From positions 24,316 to 88,315 of the forward strand of contig JAFXUZ010000097.1 of assembly GCA_017524725.1 (NCBI GenBank): a stretch of 64,000 nt of DNA, read 5' to 3'. This DNA comes from Clostridia bacterium (lineage in GTDB: Bacteria > Bacillota > Clostridia > Christensenellales > Aristaeellaceae). Below are positions 18,812-27,036 of this stretch, piece by piece. Positions within the stretch are counted from its first letter, which is position 1. Each line of letters starts with the position of its first letter. The notes beneath the pieces are model-generated. The model had not been told where the DNA came from. It worked only from the letters and a program-made list of their open reading frames with translations, and made no database searches. The translations under genes and the position numbers were made by a program.

Positions 18812-18833
18812 ACGGACGCAAAATGAGTATCAT
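18805..18833 (+). promoter_or_regulatory. Promoter of the cyclic-nucleotide signalling operon
   Basis: TTGACA (18805-18810), 17 bp, TATCAT (18828-18833), about 55 bp before the start at 18888. Near-consensus, so expression may be constitutive unless blocked by the overlapping opposite promoter. Confidence 0.75.
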
Positions 18834-18887
18834 TAGCAAAGAATCATTTTCCAGGGACATAGCCGACAAGGGGAGGAATAAACGGAC

Positions 18888-19775
18888 ATGAATACCAAGG
18901 TTTTCGCTAAAAACGAAGTGGTCTTCCGCGAGGGCGAGTTAGGCAAGACCTTCTACGAGATCACGGAAGGCACCGCCGGCGTTTACCTGCATTATGGCAA
19001 GGCGGACCAGCAGAAGCTGGCTGATATGAAACCCGGCCAGTATTTCGGCGAGATGGCGATCATCGAAGTCTGGCCCCGCAGTGCGACCGTCGTGGCGGAA
19101 GAAGAACTGCGCGCCATCGAGCTGACCTCCGAAGACCTGAATTTCTTTTTCAATGAGCAGCCGGACAGGATCAAGGCGCTGATGAACCAGCTGGGCGATC
19201 GTCTTCGCCAACTGACAAAGGATTACGATGACGTAAACGCCTTCATCCGCGAAAAGCAGGAAGCCGGCGCACAGCAGAAAGAGGGTTTCCTTTCCAGGCT
19301 GAAAAAATATAAGGAGGTCAGGGATTACGCAGCGAAGCTCGGCGCCGTCACAGTCGAGGACAAGGCCAGGGACGATTTTGGCGAGGACGCGGCGAAAGCG
19401 GTTCTGCCGGTTAAATACTATAACGCGGGTGAGATCATTTTCCGTGAAGGCGATGAAAGCGTCTTCATGTATCAGATCCACGGCGGTTCCGTCTCCATCT
19501 TTGTGAACTACGGTACGTCCGAAGAAACGAAACTGACAACGCTGTATACCAACGCTTTCTTCGGCGAGATGGGCATTGTATCCAACGATAAGCGCAGCGC
19601 GACGGCTGTGGTGGCGGAAAACGAGACCGTGCTGGAAGCCATCCGCGCGGAAGACCTGGAGACGCTGTTCAAAGCCAATCCCATGAAGGTCGAAATGATC
19701 CTGGGGCACCTCGCCAACCGCCTCCGGAGGCTCACCGCGGATTATCTCGGATTGTGCTGGACTGCCGCAAAATAA
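18888..19775 (+). CDS. Protein with two cyclic-nucleotide-binding domains
   Basis: A 295-residue soluble protein made of two CNB domains (about 1-120 and 170-290) joined by a charged linker. Each keeps the phosphate-binding cassette: FGEMAIIEVWPRSATV with Arg64, and FGEMGIVSNDKRSATA with Arg236, the arginines that hold the cyclic phosphate. No DNA-binding helix-turn-helix or catalytic domain is present, so it is not a CRP-type regulator. It leads an operon that also encodes a class III nucleotide cyclase and a serine-kinase/STAS pair, suggesting it is the receptor in a cNMP circuit. Ribosome site GGGGAGG. Confidence 0.9.
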   Translation: MNTKVFAKNEVVFREGELGKTFYEITEGTAGVYLHYGKADQQKLADMKPGQYFGEMAIIEVWPRSATVVAEEELRAIELTSEDLNFFFNEQPDRIKALMNQLGDRLRQLTKDYDDVNAFIREKQEAGAQQKEGFLSRLKKYKEVRDYAAKLGAVTVEDKARDDFGEDAAKAVLPVKYYNAGEIIFREGDESVFMYQIHGGSVSIFVNYGTSEETKLTTLYTNAFFGEMGIVSNDKRSATAVVAENETVLEAIRAEDLETLFKANPMKVEMILGHLANRLRRLTADYLGLCWTAAK

Positions 19776-19797
19776 GCTTGATCCCAAGGAGCAGCGT

Positions 19798-20661
19798 ATG
19801 CTGGACCCGGGACCTGGTGAACGCCGGGTTTCCGGGTTTTTCAGCGGACAGAGGGAAACTAACATGGGCATCTTTATCGACACCTGCGTACTGCCCCGTG
19901 CGCATCTTGAAGCCGGGCGGATATACCGCGAACGCTTCGGGCGATCCCTGGGCTTTGAGCTTCTGATGATGTTCGATCTGGATGATTTTGAAGATGACCT
20001 GAAAAAGAATCTCGATCTGTTCTCTTCCGGCCCGCTCATGTTCCATGAGCCCGTTTGGGGGGTGGAGCATACCGCTCCCCGCGGCAGCGCGGCGTGGGAA
20101 GAAGGCATGCGCCATCTCCGTCTTACTCAGAAATATGCCCTGATCCTGCGCCCTTCGGCCATGGTATTCCATCTGAACAACGGGCAGGTGCCCCCCGGAA
20201 AACGGGATATCATGCTTCAAAATGCCTTGCGCAGCCTGGAAGAAACATGGGATATGTTCCCGGATACCACGCTCCTTACCGAAAATACCGGCATTCTGTC
20301 AGAAGGGACTCAGCTGATCGATCAGCAGGAATTCACCGATCTTTGCAGGGACCGGCAGCTTCCTGTACTGATCGATGTCGGCCATGCCCACGCCAACTGC
20401 TGGGACCTGAAAAAACTGGTCAGGGATCTGAAAAAGCTGATCGGCGGGTTCCATCTCCACAACAACGACGGCGTCCGCGACCGGCACAACCGCCTTCGGG
20501 ACGGAACGCTCGATTTCGCATCGCTTATTCCGTTCCTGGAACATGAGGCGCCCGGTATTCCGCGGGTGATCGAATATACCCGTCCGGCTTTTCATGGTGA
20601 ACCCCTGGCAGAGGACATCGAATACCTTATGAAACTGACCCGGGAGGGCGGCGCGAAATAA
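19798..20661 (+). CDS. TIM-barrel sugar isomerase/AP-endonuclease-2-like protein
   Basis: A xylose-isomerase-like barrel of 287 residues, or 265 if it begins at ATG 19864. Both starts have ribosome sites (AAGGAG 6 nt before 19798; GAGGG before 19864); the recognisable fold begins at MGIFIDTCV, so the first 22 residues may be non-native. Metal ligands are likely Glu in LLTENTG, Asp and His in LIDVGHAHA, His in GFHLHNNDG with D-x-H after it, and Glu in VIEYTRP. Members isomerise or epimerise sugars, or cleave abasic DNA; the role inside a cyclase operon is unknown. Confidence 0.82.
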   Translation: MLDPGPGERRVSGFFSGQRETNMGIFIDTCVLPRAHLEAGRIYRERFGRSLGFELLMMFDLDDFEDDLKKNLDLFSSGPLMFHEPVWGVEHTAPRGSAAWEEGMRHLRLTQKYALILRPSAMVFHLNNGQVPPGKRDIMLQNALRSLEETWDMFPDTTLLTENTGILSEGTQLIDQQEFTDLCRDRQLPVLIDVGHAHANCWDLKKLVRDLKKLIGGFHLHNNDGVRDRHNRLRDGTLDFASLIPFLEHEAPGIPRVIEYTRPAFHGEPLAEDIEYLMKLTREGGAK

Positions 20662-20680
20662 GAGGAGTGTGGGCAAAAAA

Positions 20681-21997
20681 ATGCTTCCGGACCATATGAT
20701 GGAATGGATCAATTACATCCTCACGAATATGGAGGACGCCGTACTGCTGACCGGGTCCAACGGAAAAGTGCTTTTCGCGAACCCGGCCGCCGACAAGCTC
20801 TTCGGCCTGGAAGTCCGCGGGCGTGACAGGCTATGGGACGCGATCCCCTACGTCGAGGAAAACGACGCCTTTATCCAGCTGTTTATTGACGGCGGCATGG
20901 AAAGGAAAAAATCCTTTCAGTCGCTGGTGGATTATGTGAATCGGGAAGGCGAACATTTTAACCTGCATGTGACCCTGACCTGCCAATCTGACAACGACAA
21001 CATGGCGCTGATCGTTATCCACGACCTTACCAACCTGATCAAAGTCCATTCCGCATTTGAACGCTACACCTCCCCGGAGATTGCGGACTATGTACTGACC
21101 GCCCCTGACGGGGAAAAACAGGGCGGCCGGGAAGCGGAGGTCAGCGTCCTGATGAGCGACCTGAGGGGATTTACAGCCATGAGCACACGTATCCCCTCCG
21201 AGAGACTGATCACCATGCTGAACCATTATTTTGAGGTTATGGCCGCGGTGATCAAAAAATATCAGGGAACGGTCATCGAATTTTTGGGGGACGGGCTCTT
21301 TGTTGTTTTCGGAGCACCTCAAAGCATGCCGGAGCATGCCAAAGCCGCCGTTTCCTGCGCTTTGGAGATGCTAAATGCCATGGCGGATGTGAACACCTGG
21401 AACCATGAGCACGGTTTTCCGGATCTGGAAATGGGGATCGGCATCAATTCCGGCCCGGCGGTCGTCGGAAACATCGGGTCCGCGCATAAAATGAAATACG
21501 GCTGCATGGGTGAAACAGTAAACATGGCCGGCCGCTTGGAGGGGCTCAGCCTGGGCGGTGAGGTCTGCATCACCGAATGCACCCGAAAAAAAATCCCTGC
21601 AGGGGTAAAGATCCTTAAGGAAAGCAGCTTCATGCCCAAAGGCGGCAAGGAAGAAATGAAATTTTACGTTATCGCCGGGATCAGCGGCGGCATTACCCTT
21701 TCGGGCGCCTGCGAAGAGAAACGCTGGCGGACCCTGCCGGCGGAGAAGGAACTCGTCTTTTATATGCTGAACGGGAAGACTGTTGACCCGGAACCCCACG
21801 CCGGCAAGCTGACCAGGGTGACCGAAGATGAGAAATTCGGCATGCTTACAACAGAAAGCATTCTTCAGCCCATGCAGAACCTGATGCTCCGTATCAACGA
21901 TAAAGAAGCATACGCAAAGGTCACGGACTGCGGTACTGACGGATTCATGATCGGATTCACCATGAAACCCGAAGACTTTTCGGGCCTGCTTTCGTAA
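20681..21997 (+). CDS. PAS-domain class III nucleotide cyclase
   Basis: A 438-residue soluble protein: N-terminal PAS sensor (VLLTGSNGKVLFANPAADKL, about 20-120), cyclase homology domain (about 150-320) and a beta-rich C-terminal extension of about 90 residues resembling a degenerate PilZ-like fold. Metal aspartates Asp160 (SDLRGF) and Asp204 (GDGLF) and transition-state residues Asn281 and Arg285 (VNMAGR) are present, so catalysis is expected. The base-recognition positions are Glu200 and Lys272 rather than the Lys/Asp of adenylate cyclases. GTG at 20669 is too close to GAGGAG, so ATG 20681 is preferred. Confidence 0.88.
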   Translation: MLPDHMMEWINYILTNMEDAVLLTGSNGKVLFANPAADKLFGLEVRGRDRLWDAIPYVEENDAFIQLFIDGGMERKKSFQSLVDYVNREGEHFNLHVTLTCQSDNDNMALIVIHDLTNLIKVHSAFERYTSPEIADYVLTAPDGEKQGGREAEVSVLMSDLRGFTAMSTRIPSERLITMLNHYFEVMAAVIKKYQGTVIEFLGDGLFVVFGAPQSMPEHAKAAVSCALEMLNAMADVNTWNHEHGFPDLEMGIGINSGPAVVGNIGSAHKMKYGCMGETVNMAGRLEGLSLGGEVCITECTRKKIPAGVKILKESSFMPKGGKEEMKFYVIAGISGGITLSGACEEKRWRTLPAEKELVFYMLNGKTVDPEPHAGKLTRVTEDEKFGMLTTESILQPMQNLMLRINDKEAYAKVTDCGTDGFMIGFTMKPEDFSGLLS

Positions 21998-22019
21998 ACT
22001 GAAGGGTGGTGGATGCGAT

Positions 22020-22427
22020 ATGCCTGAAATAACCGTAAACGCTTCCTTAAATGAGATCAGAACGGCGACGGATTTTATCAACCGGCAGTTGACTGAGGCC
22101 GGCTGCGATGAATGGTTCCGGATACAGATCGATGTCGCCATCGATGAGATCCTCAGCAACATTGCAAGATTTGCATACCATCAGAAAGCCGGAAACGCGA
22201 CGGTGCGGTTTGAAACTGAAAACGATCCTCGAAACATCGTTCTGACCTTTATCGATCGGGGAACGCCCTATGACCCGCTGACAGCGGCAATCCCGGATAT
22301 CTCGCTGCCGGCGAAAGACCGCTCTATCGGCGGTCTGGGAATGTTCATGGTAAGGAAGATCATGGATGATATTTCATACAGCTACCAGGACGGGCAGAAT
22401 ATCCTGACCGTCCGCAAAAAATACTGA
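22020..22427 (+). CDS. RsbW/SpoIIAB-like anti-sigma serine kinase
   Basis: A 135-residue GHKL ATPase of the HATPase_c_2 family. N box: IDEILSNIARFAY; G1: FIDRGTPYDP; G2: GGLGMFMVRKIMDD. Such proteins bind a sigma factor or other partner and phosphorylate a STAS antagonist. The STAS gene follows 30 nt downstream. No sigma-factor gene is nearby, so the controlled target is unknown. GGTGG lies 7 nt before the ATG. Confidence 0.92.
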   Translation: MPEITVNASLNEIRTATDFINRQLTEAGCDEWFRIQIDVAIDEILSNIARFAYHQKAGNATVRFETENDPRNIVLTFIDRGTPYDPLTAAIPDISLPAKDRSIGGLGMFMVRKIMDDISYSYQDGQNILTVRKKY

Positions 22428-22457
22428 CAGCACGTGGAATCAGGGAGGGTTGCGACC

Positions 22458-22766
22458 ATGTCGGCCACCGTATTTGAGAAAAAAGGCTCTTTGCTTACCG
22501 TTAAACCGGAAGGACGTCTTGATACCGCCGCTTCATCCATTCTGAGTGACGAACTGGAAGCGCAGCTTGACGGCGTTACCGAGATCATCATGGATTTTGA
22601 AAAGGTGGAATACATCGCCTCAAGCGGTCTTCGCGTACTGCTCATGGCTGAACAAAGGATGGAAGATTGCGGCGGAAAAATGAAGCTGATCCACGTCAAC
22701 GAATACATCATCGCTATTTTCGACCTGGTCGGTTTCATGGACGTGATTACGGTGGAACGCGTCTGA
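22458..22766 (+). CDS. STAS-domain anti-sigma antagonist (RsbV/SpoIIAA-like)
   Basis: A 102-residue single STAS domain. The phosphorylation loop reads VEYIASSGLRVLL with Ser55-Ser56; the serine before Gly is the usual kinase target. GRLDTAAS near the N-terminus is typical. ATG 22458 with GGGAGGG upstream is preferred to a GTG at 22434. It is the last gene of the cyclic-nucleotide operon and the presumed partner of the preceding kinase. Confidence 0.92.
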   Translation: MSATVFEKKGSLLTVKPEGRLDTAASSILSDELEAQLDGVTEIIMDFEKVEYIASSGLRVLLMAEQRMEDCGGKMKLIHVNEYIIAIFDLVGFMDVITVERV

Positions 22767-22860
22767 ATCCGCTGTCACTCCTTTCCTTCCCCGGTCCCGG
22801 TCGGGACATCGTCACGGGAAAGCGTCCCGGGATCAGCCAATATTATATGCAGAAAACCAA

Positions 22861-22903
22861 GGCTGCTGTCTGTCCGCCGTTAACTGGCGGACAGACAGCA
22901 GCC
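22861..22903. terminator. Perfect 18-bp stem-loop after the signalling operon
   Basis: The arms 22861-22878 and 22886-22903 are exact reverse complements around the 7-nt loop GTTAACT. No T tract follows on either side, so it may be a terminator needing a partner, an RNA-stabilising end or a protein site. Confidence 0.5.
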
Positions 22904-22921
22904 TCATATTCCGATCCGGGA

Positions 22922-22951
22922 TTGCATGTCAATTAAACATTATGATATACT
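22922..22951 (+). promoter_or_regulatory. Probable promoter of the AlkD-like gene
   Basis: TTGCAT (22922-22927), 18 bp, TATACT (22946-22951), in AT-rich DNA about 130 bp before the start codon. Confidence 0.5.
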
Positions 22952-23082
22952 TCCGGTGGTTTCCGCCTGAGAACCGGAGCCCGCCGTGAATGAAGCAAAA
23001 AACATGGCTCCGGGACCCTTTGCCGTTTTTTTACCGGCCTTCACTATTCGAAGTTCTTTAAAGCAGGAGAGGAAAAACAGAA

Positions 23083-23793
23083 ATGAACAGGGACGAGATC
23101 GTGGAAGAGCTGTTCCGGATGCGGGATAATGACTATGCCCTTCTGCAGGCAAAAATCATTCCCTCAGTACCTGCTGACAGGATCATAGGCGTCAGGACAC
23201 CGGCTCTCCGTACATTTGCCGGAGATCTTTGCAGGAGCGGCGATACGGATGGATTTCTTTCGTGCCTCCCGCACAGGTATTTTGACGAAAACCAGCTGCA
23301 CGCTTTTGTGATATCCCTGGAGAAGGACTTTGACAAATGCATGGAGAGGGTCGAAGCTTTTCTGCCGTACATTGACAACTGGGCCACCTGCGATCAGCTG
23401 TCACCAAAGGCGTTCAAAAAAGCGCCGGAGAAACTGCTTCCCTGCATTCGGACATGGATCAGGTCCGGCAAAACCTACACGGTCAGGTTTGCGGTAGGGA
23501 TGCTGATGCAGCATTTCCTGGACGATCGGTTCAGCACAGAGTATGCGGACATGGCGGCGGCTGTCCGGTCGGAGGAATATTACGTCAACATGATGACAGC
23601 ATGGTATTTTGCGACGGCACTGGCGAAGCAGTACGACCTTATTATACCCTATCTGGAAGAAAAGCGGCTGGACGTCCGGGTACATAACAAGGCGATCCAG
23701 AAAAGCCTGGAAAGCTTTAGGATCACGGACGAACAGAAGGCGTACCTGAGGACCCTGAAGGTCAGCCAGAGCAAAAAAACAGCGGAAAAATAA
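23083..23793 (+). CDS. DNA alkylation repair protein, AlkD-like
   Basis: A 236-residue all-helical HEAT-like repeat protein of the AlkD/AlkC-related family: IIGVRTPALRTFAGDL near the start, then FLPYIDNWATCDQLSPKAF and RFAVGMLMQHFLDD. Members bind damaged DNA and some remove N3- or N7-alkylated purines without flipping the base. The VRTPALR and NWATCD blocks are well conserved, supporting an active protein. GGAGAGG precedes the ATG. Confidence 0.9.
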   Translation: MNRDEIVEELFRMRDNDYALLQAKIIPSVPADRIIGVRTPALRTFAGDLCRSGDTDGFLSCLPHRYFDENQLHAFVISLEKDFDKCMERVEAFLPYIDNWATCDQLSPKAFKKAPEKLLPCIRTWIRSGKTYTVRFAVGMLMQHFLDDRFSTEYADMAAAVRSEEYYVNMMTAWYFATALAKQYDLIIPYLEEKRLDVRVHNKAIQKSLESFRITDEQKAYLRTLKVSQSKKTAEK

Positions 23794-23929
23794 TAAAAAT
23801 GAAGGGCGGGTCTTGTGCGCCGGGATCTTCCTTGTGACGAGTAATCTCAACAGGCGGTCGGCATATTCCCCGCACCGCGTACGAGAAGGAAACAATGAAA
23901 CCGCGCCCCTGGATAAATCGAAAACTCCT

Positions 23930-23957
23930 TTAACAACGGGCGGTTTGATGGTATAAT
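23930..23957 (+). promoter_or_regulatory. Promoter of the secreted glycosidase gene
   Basis: TTAACA (23930-23935), 16 bp, perfect TATAAT (23952-23957), 43 bp before the ATG at 24001. Confidence 0.6.
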
Positions 23958-24000
23958 GACTAAGTCCTTTCCCAACAACCCAGGAAACGGAGCCTGAGAA

Positions 24001-25629
24001 ATGAGATCGAAGATTGTGTTTATCCGGTTTTGTGCTTTTCTTTGCCTTGCGGTATTTTTTATATCCGTGGCATCGCTCCCGGCCCTGTCATCGGGAGAAA
24101 GCACTGAAAGCACTTCAGCCTATCGCACCCTCAAAAAAGGCGACAGCGGTCCTGACGTGACCGCACTCAAGACCGCAATGTACTACCTGGGCTATTTTAC
24201 CAGCCTGAACGTTTCCGACCAGTATAATAATGTGATGGTGGAGCGCGTCACAGCCCTGCAGCGGGCCAACGGCCTTACGGCGGACGGCGTCGCCGGTCCG
24301 GAACTGCAGGCCCTTGTATTCAGCGGGCAGTGTGTCCCTGCCAAAGGCGCACCCGCGCCCACCCCTGTCCCGTCGCCGGCCCGGACGGCATCTCCATCTC
24401 CTTCCCCCACACCGATAGATGCCCCATCTGCCGGATCCACGGCGCCCGGGCAAATGCCGCCGTCCACCCCGACTCCTGTGCCGCCTTCAGAAGACGGCGC
24501 GGCCACCCCCTCTCCCTATCGCACCCTCAAAAAGGGCGACAACGGTGACGCGGTGCTCCGGCTGAAGACCGCCATGTATTATCTGGGCTATTTCACCAGC
24601 CTGGATGTGACCGGCTCCTATAACGACGTGATGGTCAAACGCGTCAAAGCCCTGCAGAAGACCAACGGCCTGAAAGAGGACGGCATCGCCTCCCCCGAAC
24701 TGCAGGAGCTCGTCTTCAGCGGCATGTGCGTTCCCACCCAGGGCGCCCCTGCTCCTACGCCGATACCCACCCCTTCGCCGGTGCCGCTCAGTCCCAGCAA
24801 CCTGCCGAAAGAAGTCCCCGCGACCGATGAAAAGGGCTTTCTCCTGACGGAGGACAGCTACCTGTATGAAAACGACTCGGCAGGGCTGTGGCTTTACAAG
24901 ACGAAGAACATTTCCATCACCATCGCCCGCTACAGTGAAAATAACCTCGTCTGGTTCGAGACCGAGGTATGGTGCAGTCCGGAAGAACCCATGTCCAGTT
25001 ACCTGTCCCCCGGAAACACCCCCGGCAAGCGTTATATGAGCCCCCTGAAAATGGCCGAGGACAGCGGCGCCATCCTATGCCTGACCGACGATTTCTTTGG
25101 CTTCCGCCTCAATTACAATTACCGCACCGGGGTCGTCATCCGCGACGGAAAAGTGATCGGCAGCCGCACCTACGCCGCGGACCGCAGCGCTTTTCCGAAT
25201 CTGGAGGTGCTGGCACTGTTCAGGGACGGCAGTATGAAATGCTACCTGAGCGACGCCCATACCGCCCAGGAATACCTGGACATGGGCGCCGTGAGCACCT
25301 TCGCCTTCGGCCCCATCCTTGTGACTGACGGCCGTCTCGGCCCCCACATGACCTCAACGTCCTATTACCATTACCGCGAACCCCGCTGCGCTGTCGGCAT
25401 GATCGAACCCTACCATTATGTGATCCTTACGGTCAAGGGCCGCAGCGACGACAGCAAGGGCATCTACCTTGACTGGCTGGCCCAGAGAATGCTGTATCTT
25501 GGCTGCACCGAGGCCCTCAACCTGGATGGCGGCGGCACCGTATGCCTGATATTCAACGGTAAGATCCTGAACAAGACCACAAAAAACCTGCGCAGCGTCA
25601 CCAGCCTGATCACCTTCGGCACCCGCTGA
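24001..25629 (+). CDS. Secreted phosphodiester glycosidase with two peptidoglycan-binding domains
   Basis: A 542-residue protein: signal peptide (FCAFLCLAVFFISVASLPAL), two PG_binding_1 domains (about 39-115 and 173-250, each with YRTLKKGD and TAMYYLGYFTSL), proline-rich linkers, and a C-terminal NAGPA-type phosphodiester glycosidase domain (about 285-540) with CRYP-like DDFFGFRLNYNYRTG, GILVTDG-like GPILVTDGRLG and the motif ALNLDGGGTVCL. Family members remove N-acetylglucosamine from phosphodiesters; here it may act on wall or teichoic-acid linkages. The two binding domains look recently duplicated. It is followed closely by a MATE gene. Confidence 0.88.
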   Translation: MRSKIVFIRFCAFLCLAVFFISVASLPALSSGESTESTSAYRTLKKGDSGPDVTALKTAMYYLGYFTSLNVSDQYNNVMVERVTALQRANGLTADGVAGPELQALVFSGQCVPAKGAPAPTPVPSPARTASPSPSPTPIDAPSAGSTAPGQMPPSTPTPVPPSEDGAATPSPYRTLKKGDNGDAVLRLKTAMYYLGYFTSLDVTGSYNDVMVKRVKALQKTNGLKEDGIASPELQELVFSGMCVPTQGAPAPTPIPTPSPVPLSPSNLPKEVPATDEKGFLLTEDSYLYENDSAGLWLYKTKNISITIARYSENNLVWFETEVWCSPEEPMSSYLSPGNTPGKRYMSPLKMAEDSGAILCLTDDFFGFRLNYNYRTGVVIRDGKVIGSRTYAADRSAFPNLEVLALFRDGSMKCYLSDAHTAQEYLDMGAVSTFAFGPILVTDGRLGPHMTSTSYYHYREPRCAVGMIEPYHYVILTVKGRSDDSKGIYLDWLAQRMLYLGCTEALNLDGGGTVCLIFNGKILNKTTKNLRSVTSLITFGTR

Positions 25630-25665
25630 AACGACCTTCCGGGCTTTACCGGCAGCAGGAGGCTT

Positions 25666-27036
25666 ATGAACCGATTATTCGCGGGAAGGGACGCGGACAT
25701 GACCGTGGGAAGTATACCCCGGCTCCTTACCGCTTTTGCCATCCCGATGGCGCTCGGGCTTTTGCTCCAGCAGCTTTACAACACGGTGGACGCCCTGGTG
25801 GTGGGCCAGTATGTGTCCAGCCAGGCCCTGGCCGCCGTGGGCACCACCGGCAGCATCTGCAATATGCTGGTAGGCTTCTGCGCGGGTCTTTCTACAGGCG
25901 CGGGCGTAGTCATTGCCCGTGCCTACGGGGCCCACGACGCTCCCCGGCTTCGGGACGCGGTACACACCAGTATCCTGGTAGCCGTCCTTCTCAGTATCCT
26001 GATGACGCTGCTGGGGCTTTTGATCGTAGATCCCATGCTCCGCCTGATGAACACCCCGGATGACGTGTATGCCGATGCCCGCACCTATCTGGTGATCTAT
26101 TTCGGAGGCATTGCCGGTCTTGTGATGTACAACATGGGCAGCGCGGTCATGCGCGCCGTCGGGGACAGCACCCGGCCCCTGGTAGTCCTTTTTGTTTCTG
26201 CGGTGGTCAATATCGTTTCCGACCTTATGTGCGTCATCGTGTTCCGCATGGGTGTCGCCGGCGCGGCCTGGGCCACCATTCTCAGCCAGCTGGCCTCTTG
26301 CGTGCTGGTGCTGGCCTTCCTTACAAAGGAGAAAGGGGATTACGGCATCCGCTGGCGCCAGCTTCGCCTGGTCCCCGGGATCCTTCGGGACATATTCACC
26401 ATCGGGCTTCCCAGCGGCATCCAGCAGGGCATCACCAGCTTTTCCAACGTATTCGTCCAGTCCTACACCAACTATTTCGGCTCGGCTGCCATGGCCGGCT
26501 GGGCCAGCTACAACAAACTGGACGCCTATATCTTTGTCCCCTCCCAGTCCATTGCCATGGGCGCGTCCACCTTCGTGGCCCAGAACGCCGGCGCCGGAAG
26601 GTATTCCCGGGCCCGGGAGGGCGTCAGGGTCAGCCTGTTTATGAGCCTTGGGATCACAGCGGTATTGTGCCTCGCCTGCGTCATCTGGGCCCGGCAGGCC
26701 ATCGCCATTTTCTCGCCGGACCCGGAAGTGATCCGGTTCGGTGTATTTTTTGTTACCCTGATCTCGCCCTTCTACATCTTCACCTGCTTCACCCAGACCT
26801 ATGCCGGTGCGCTCCGGGGCATTGGCAACGCCACTGCCCCCATGTATATCATGCTCTTCAGCTATGTCCTGTTCCGCCAGGCATATCTTTTTACCGCAAA
26901 GCAGCTGGGCAACGACCTTACCGCCATCTCCCTGGCTTACCCGGTGGGATGGATGATGTGCACAGCACTGCAGGCCGTTGCCTACCATCGCAGCATCCTG
27001 TGCCGCAGAGAGGAAAAAAGCATTGGAAAGGTTTGA
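25666..27036 (+). CDS. MATE-family efflux transporter
   Basis: A 456-residue protein with about twelve hydrophobic segments in two pseudo-repeats. The opening GSIPRLLTAFAIPMALGLLL with QQLYNTVDALVVGQYV is the hallmark of the NorM/DinF-like MATE group, which export cationic compounds or lipid-type substrates with Na+ or H+. AGGAGG is unusually close (3 nt) to the ATG. The 3' end overlaps the NUDIX gene by 14 nt. Confidence 0.93.
   Translation: MNRLFAGRDADMTVGSIPRLLTAFAIPMALGLLLQQLYNTVDALVVGQYVSSQALAAVGTTGSICNMLVGFCAGLSTGAGVVIARAYGAHDAPRLRDAVHTSILVAVLLSILMTLLGLLIVDPMLRLMNTPDDVYADARTYLVIYFGGIAGLVMYNMGSAVMRAVGDSTRPLVVLFVSAVVNIVSDLMCVIVFRMGVAGAAWATILSQLASCVLVLAFLTKEKGDYGIRWRQLRLVPGILRDIFTIGLPSGIQQGITSFSNVFVQSYTNYFGSAAMAGWASYNKLDAYIFVPSQSIAMGASTFVAQNAGAGRYSRAREGVRVSLFMSLGITAVLCLACVIWARQAIAIFSPDPEVIRFGVFFVTLISPFYIFTCFTQTYAGALRGIGNATAPMYIMLFSYVLFRQAYLFTAKQLGNDLTAISLAYPVGWMMCTALQAVAYHRSILCRREEKSIGKV

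Larger units (their letters stand above)
22767..23082. other. 316-bp gene-free stretch
   Basis: Holds hairpin-forming GC-rich sequence near 22796-22830, a perfect 18-bp inverted repeat at 22861-22903 and a probable promoter at 22922-22951. No open frame with a ribosome site was seen. Confidence 0.6.
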
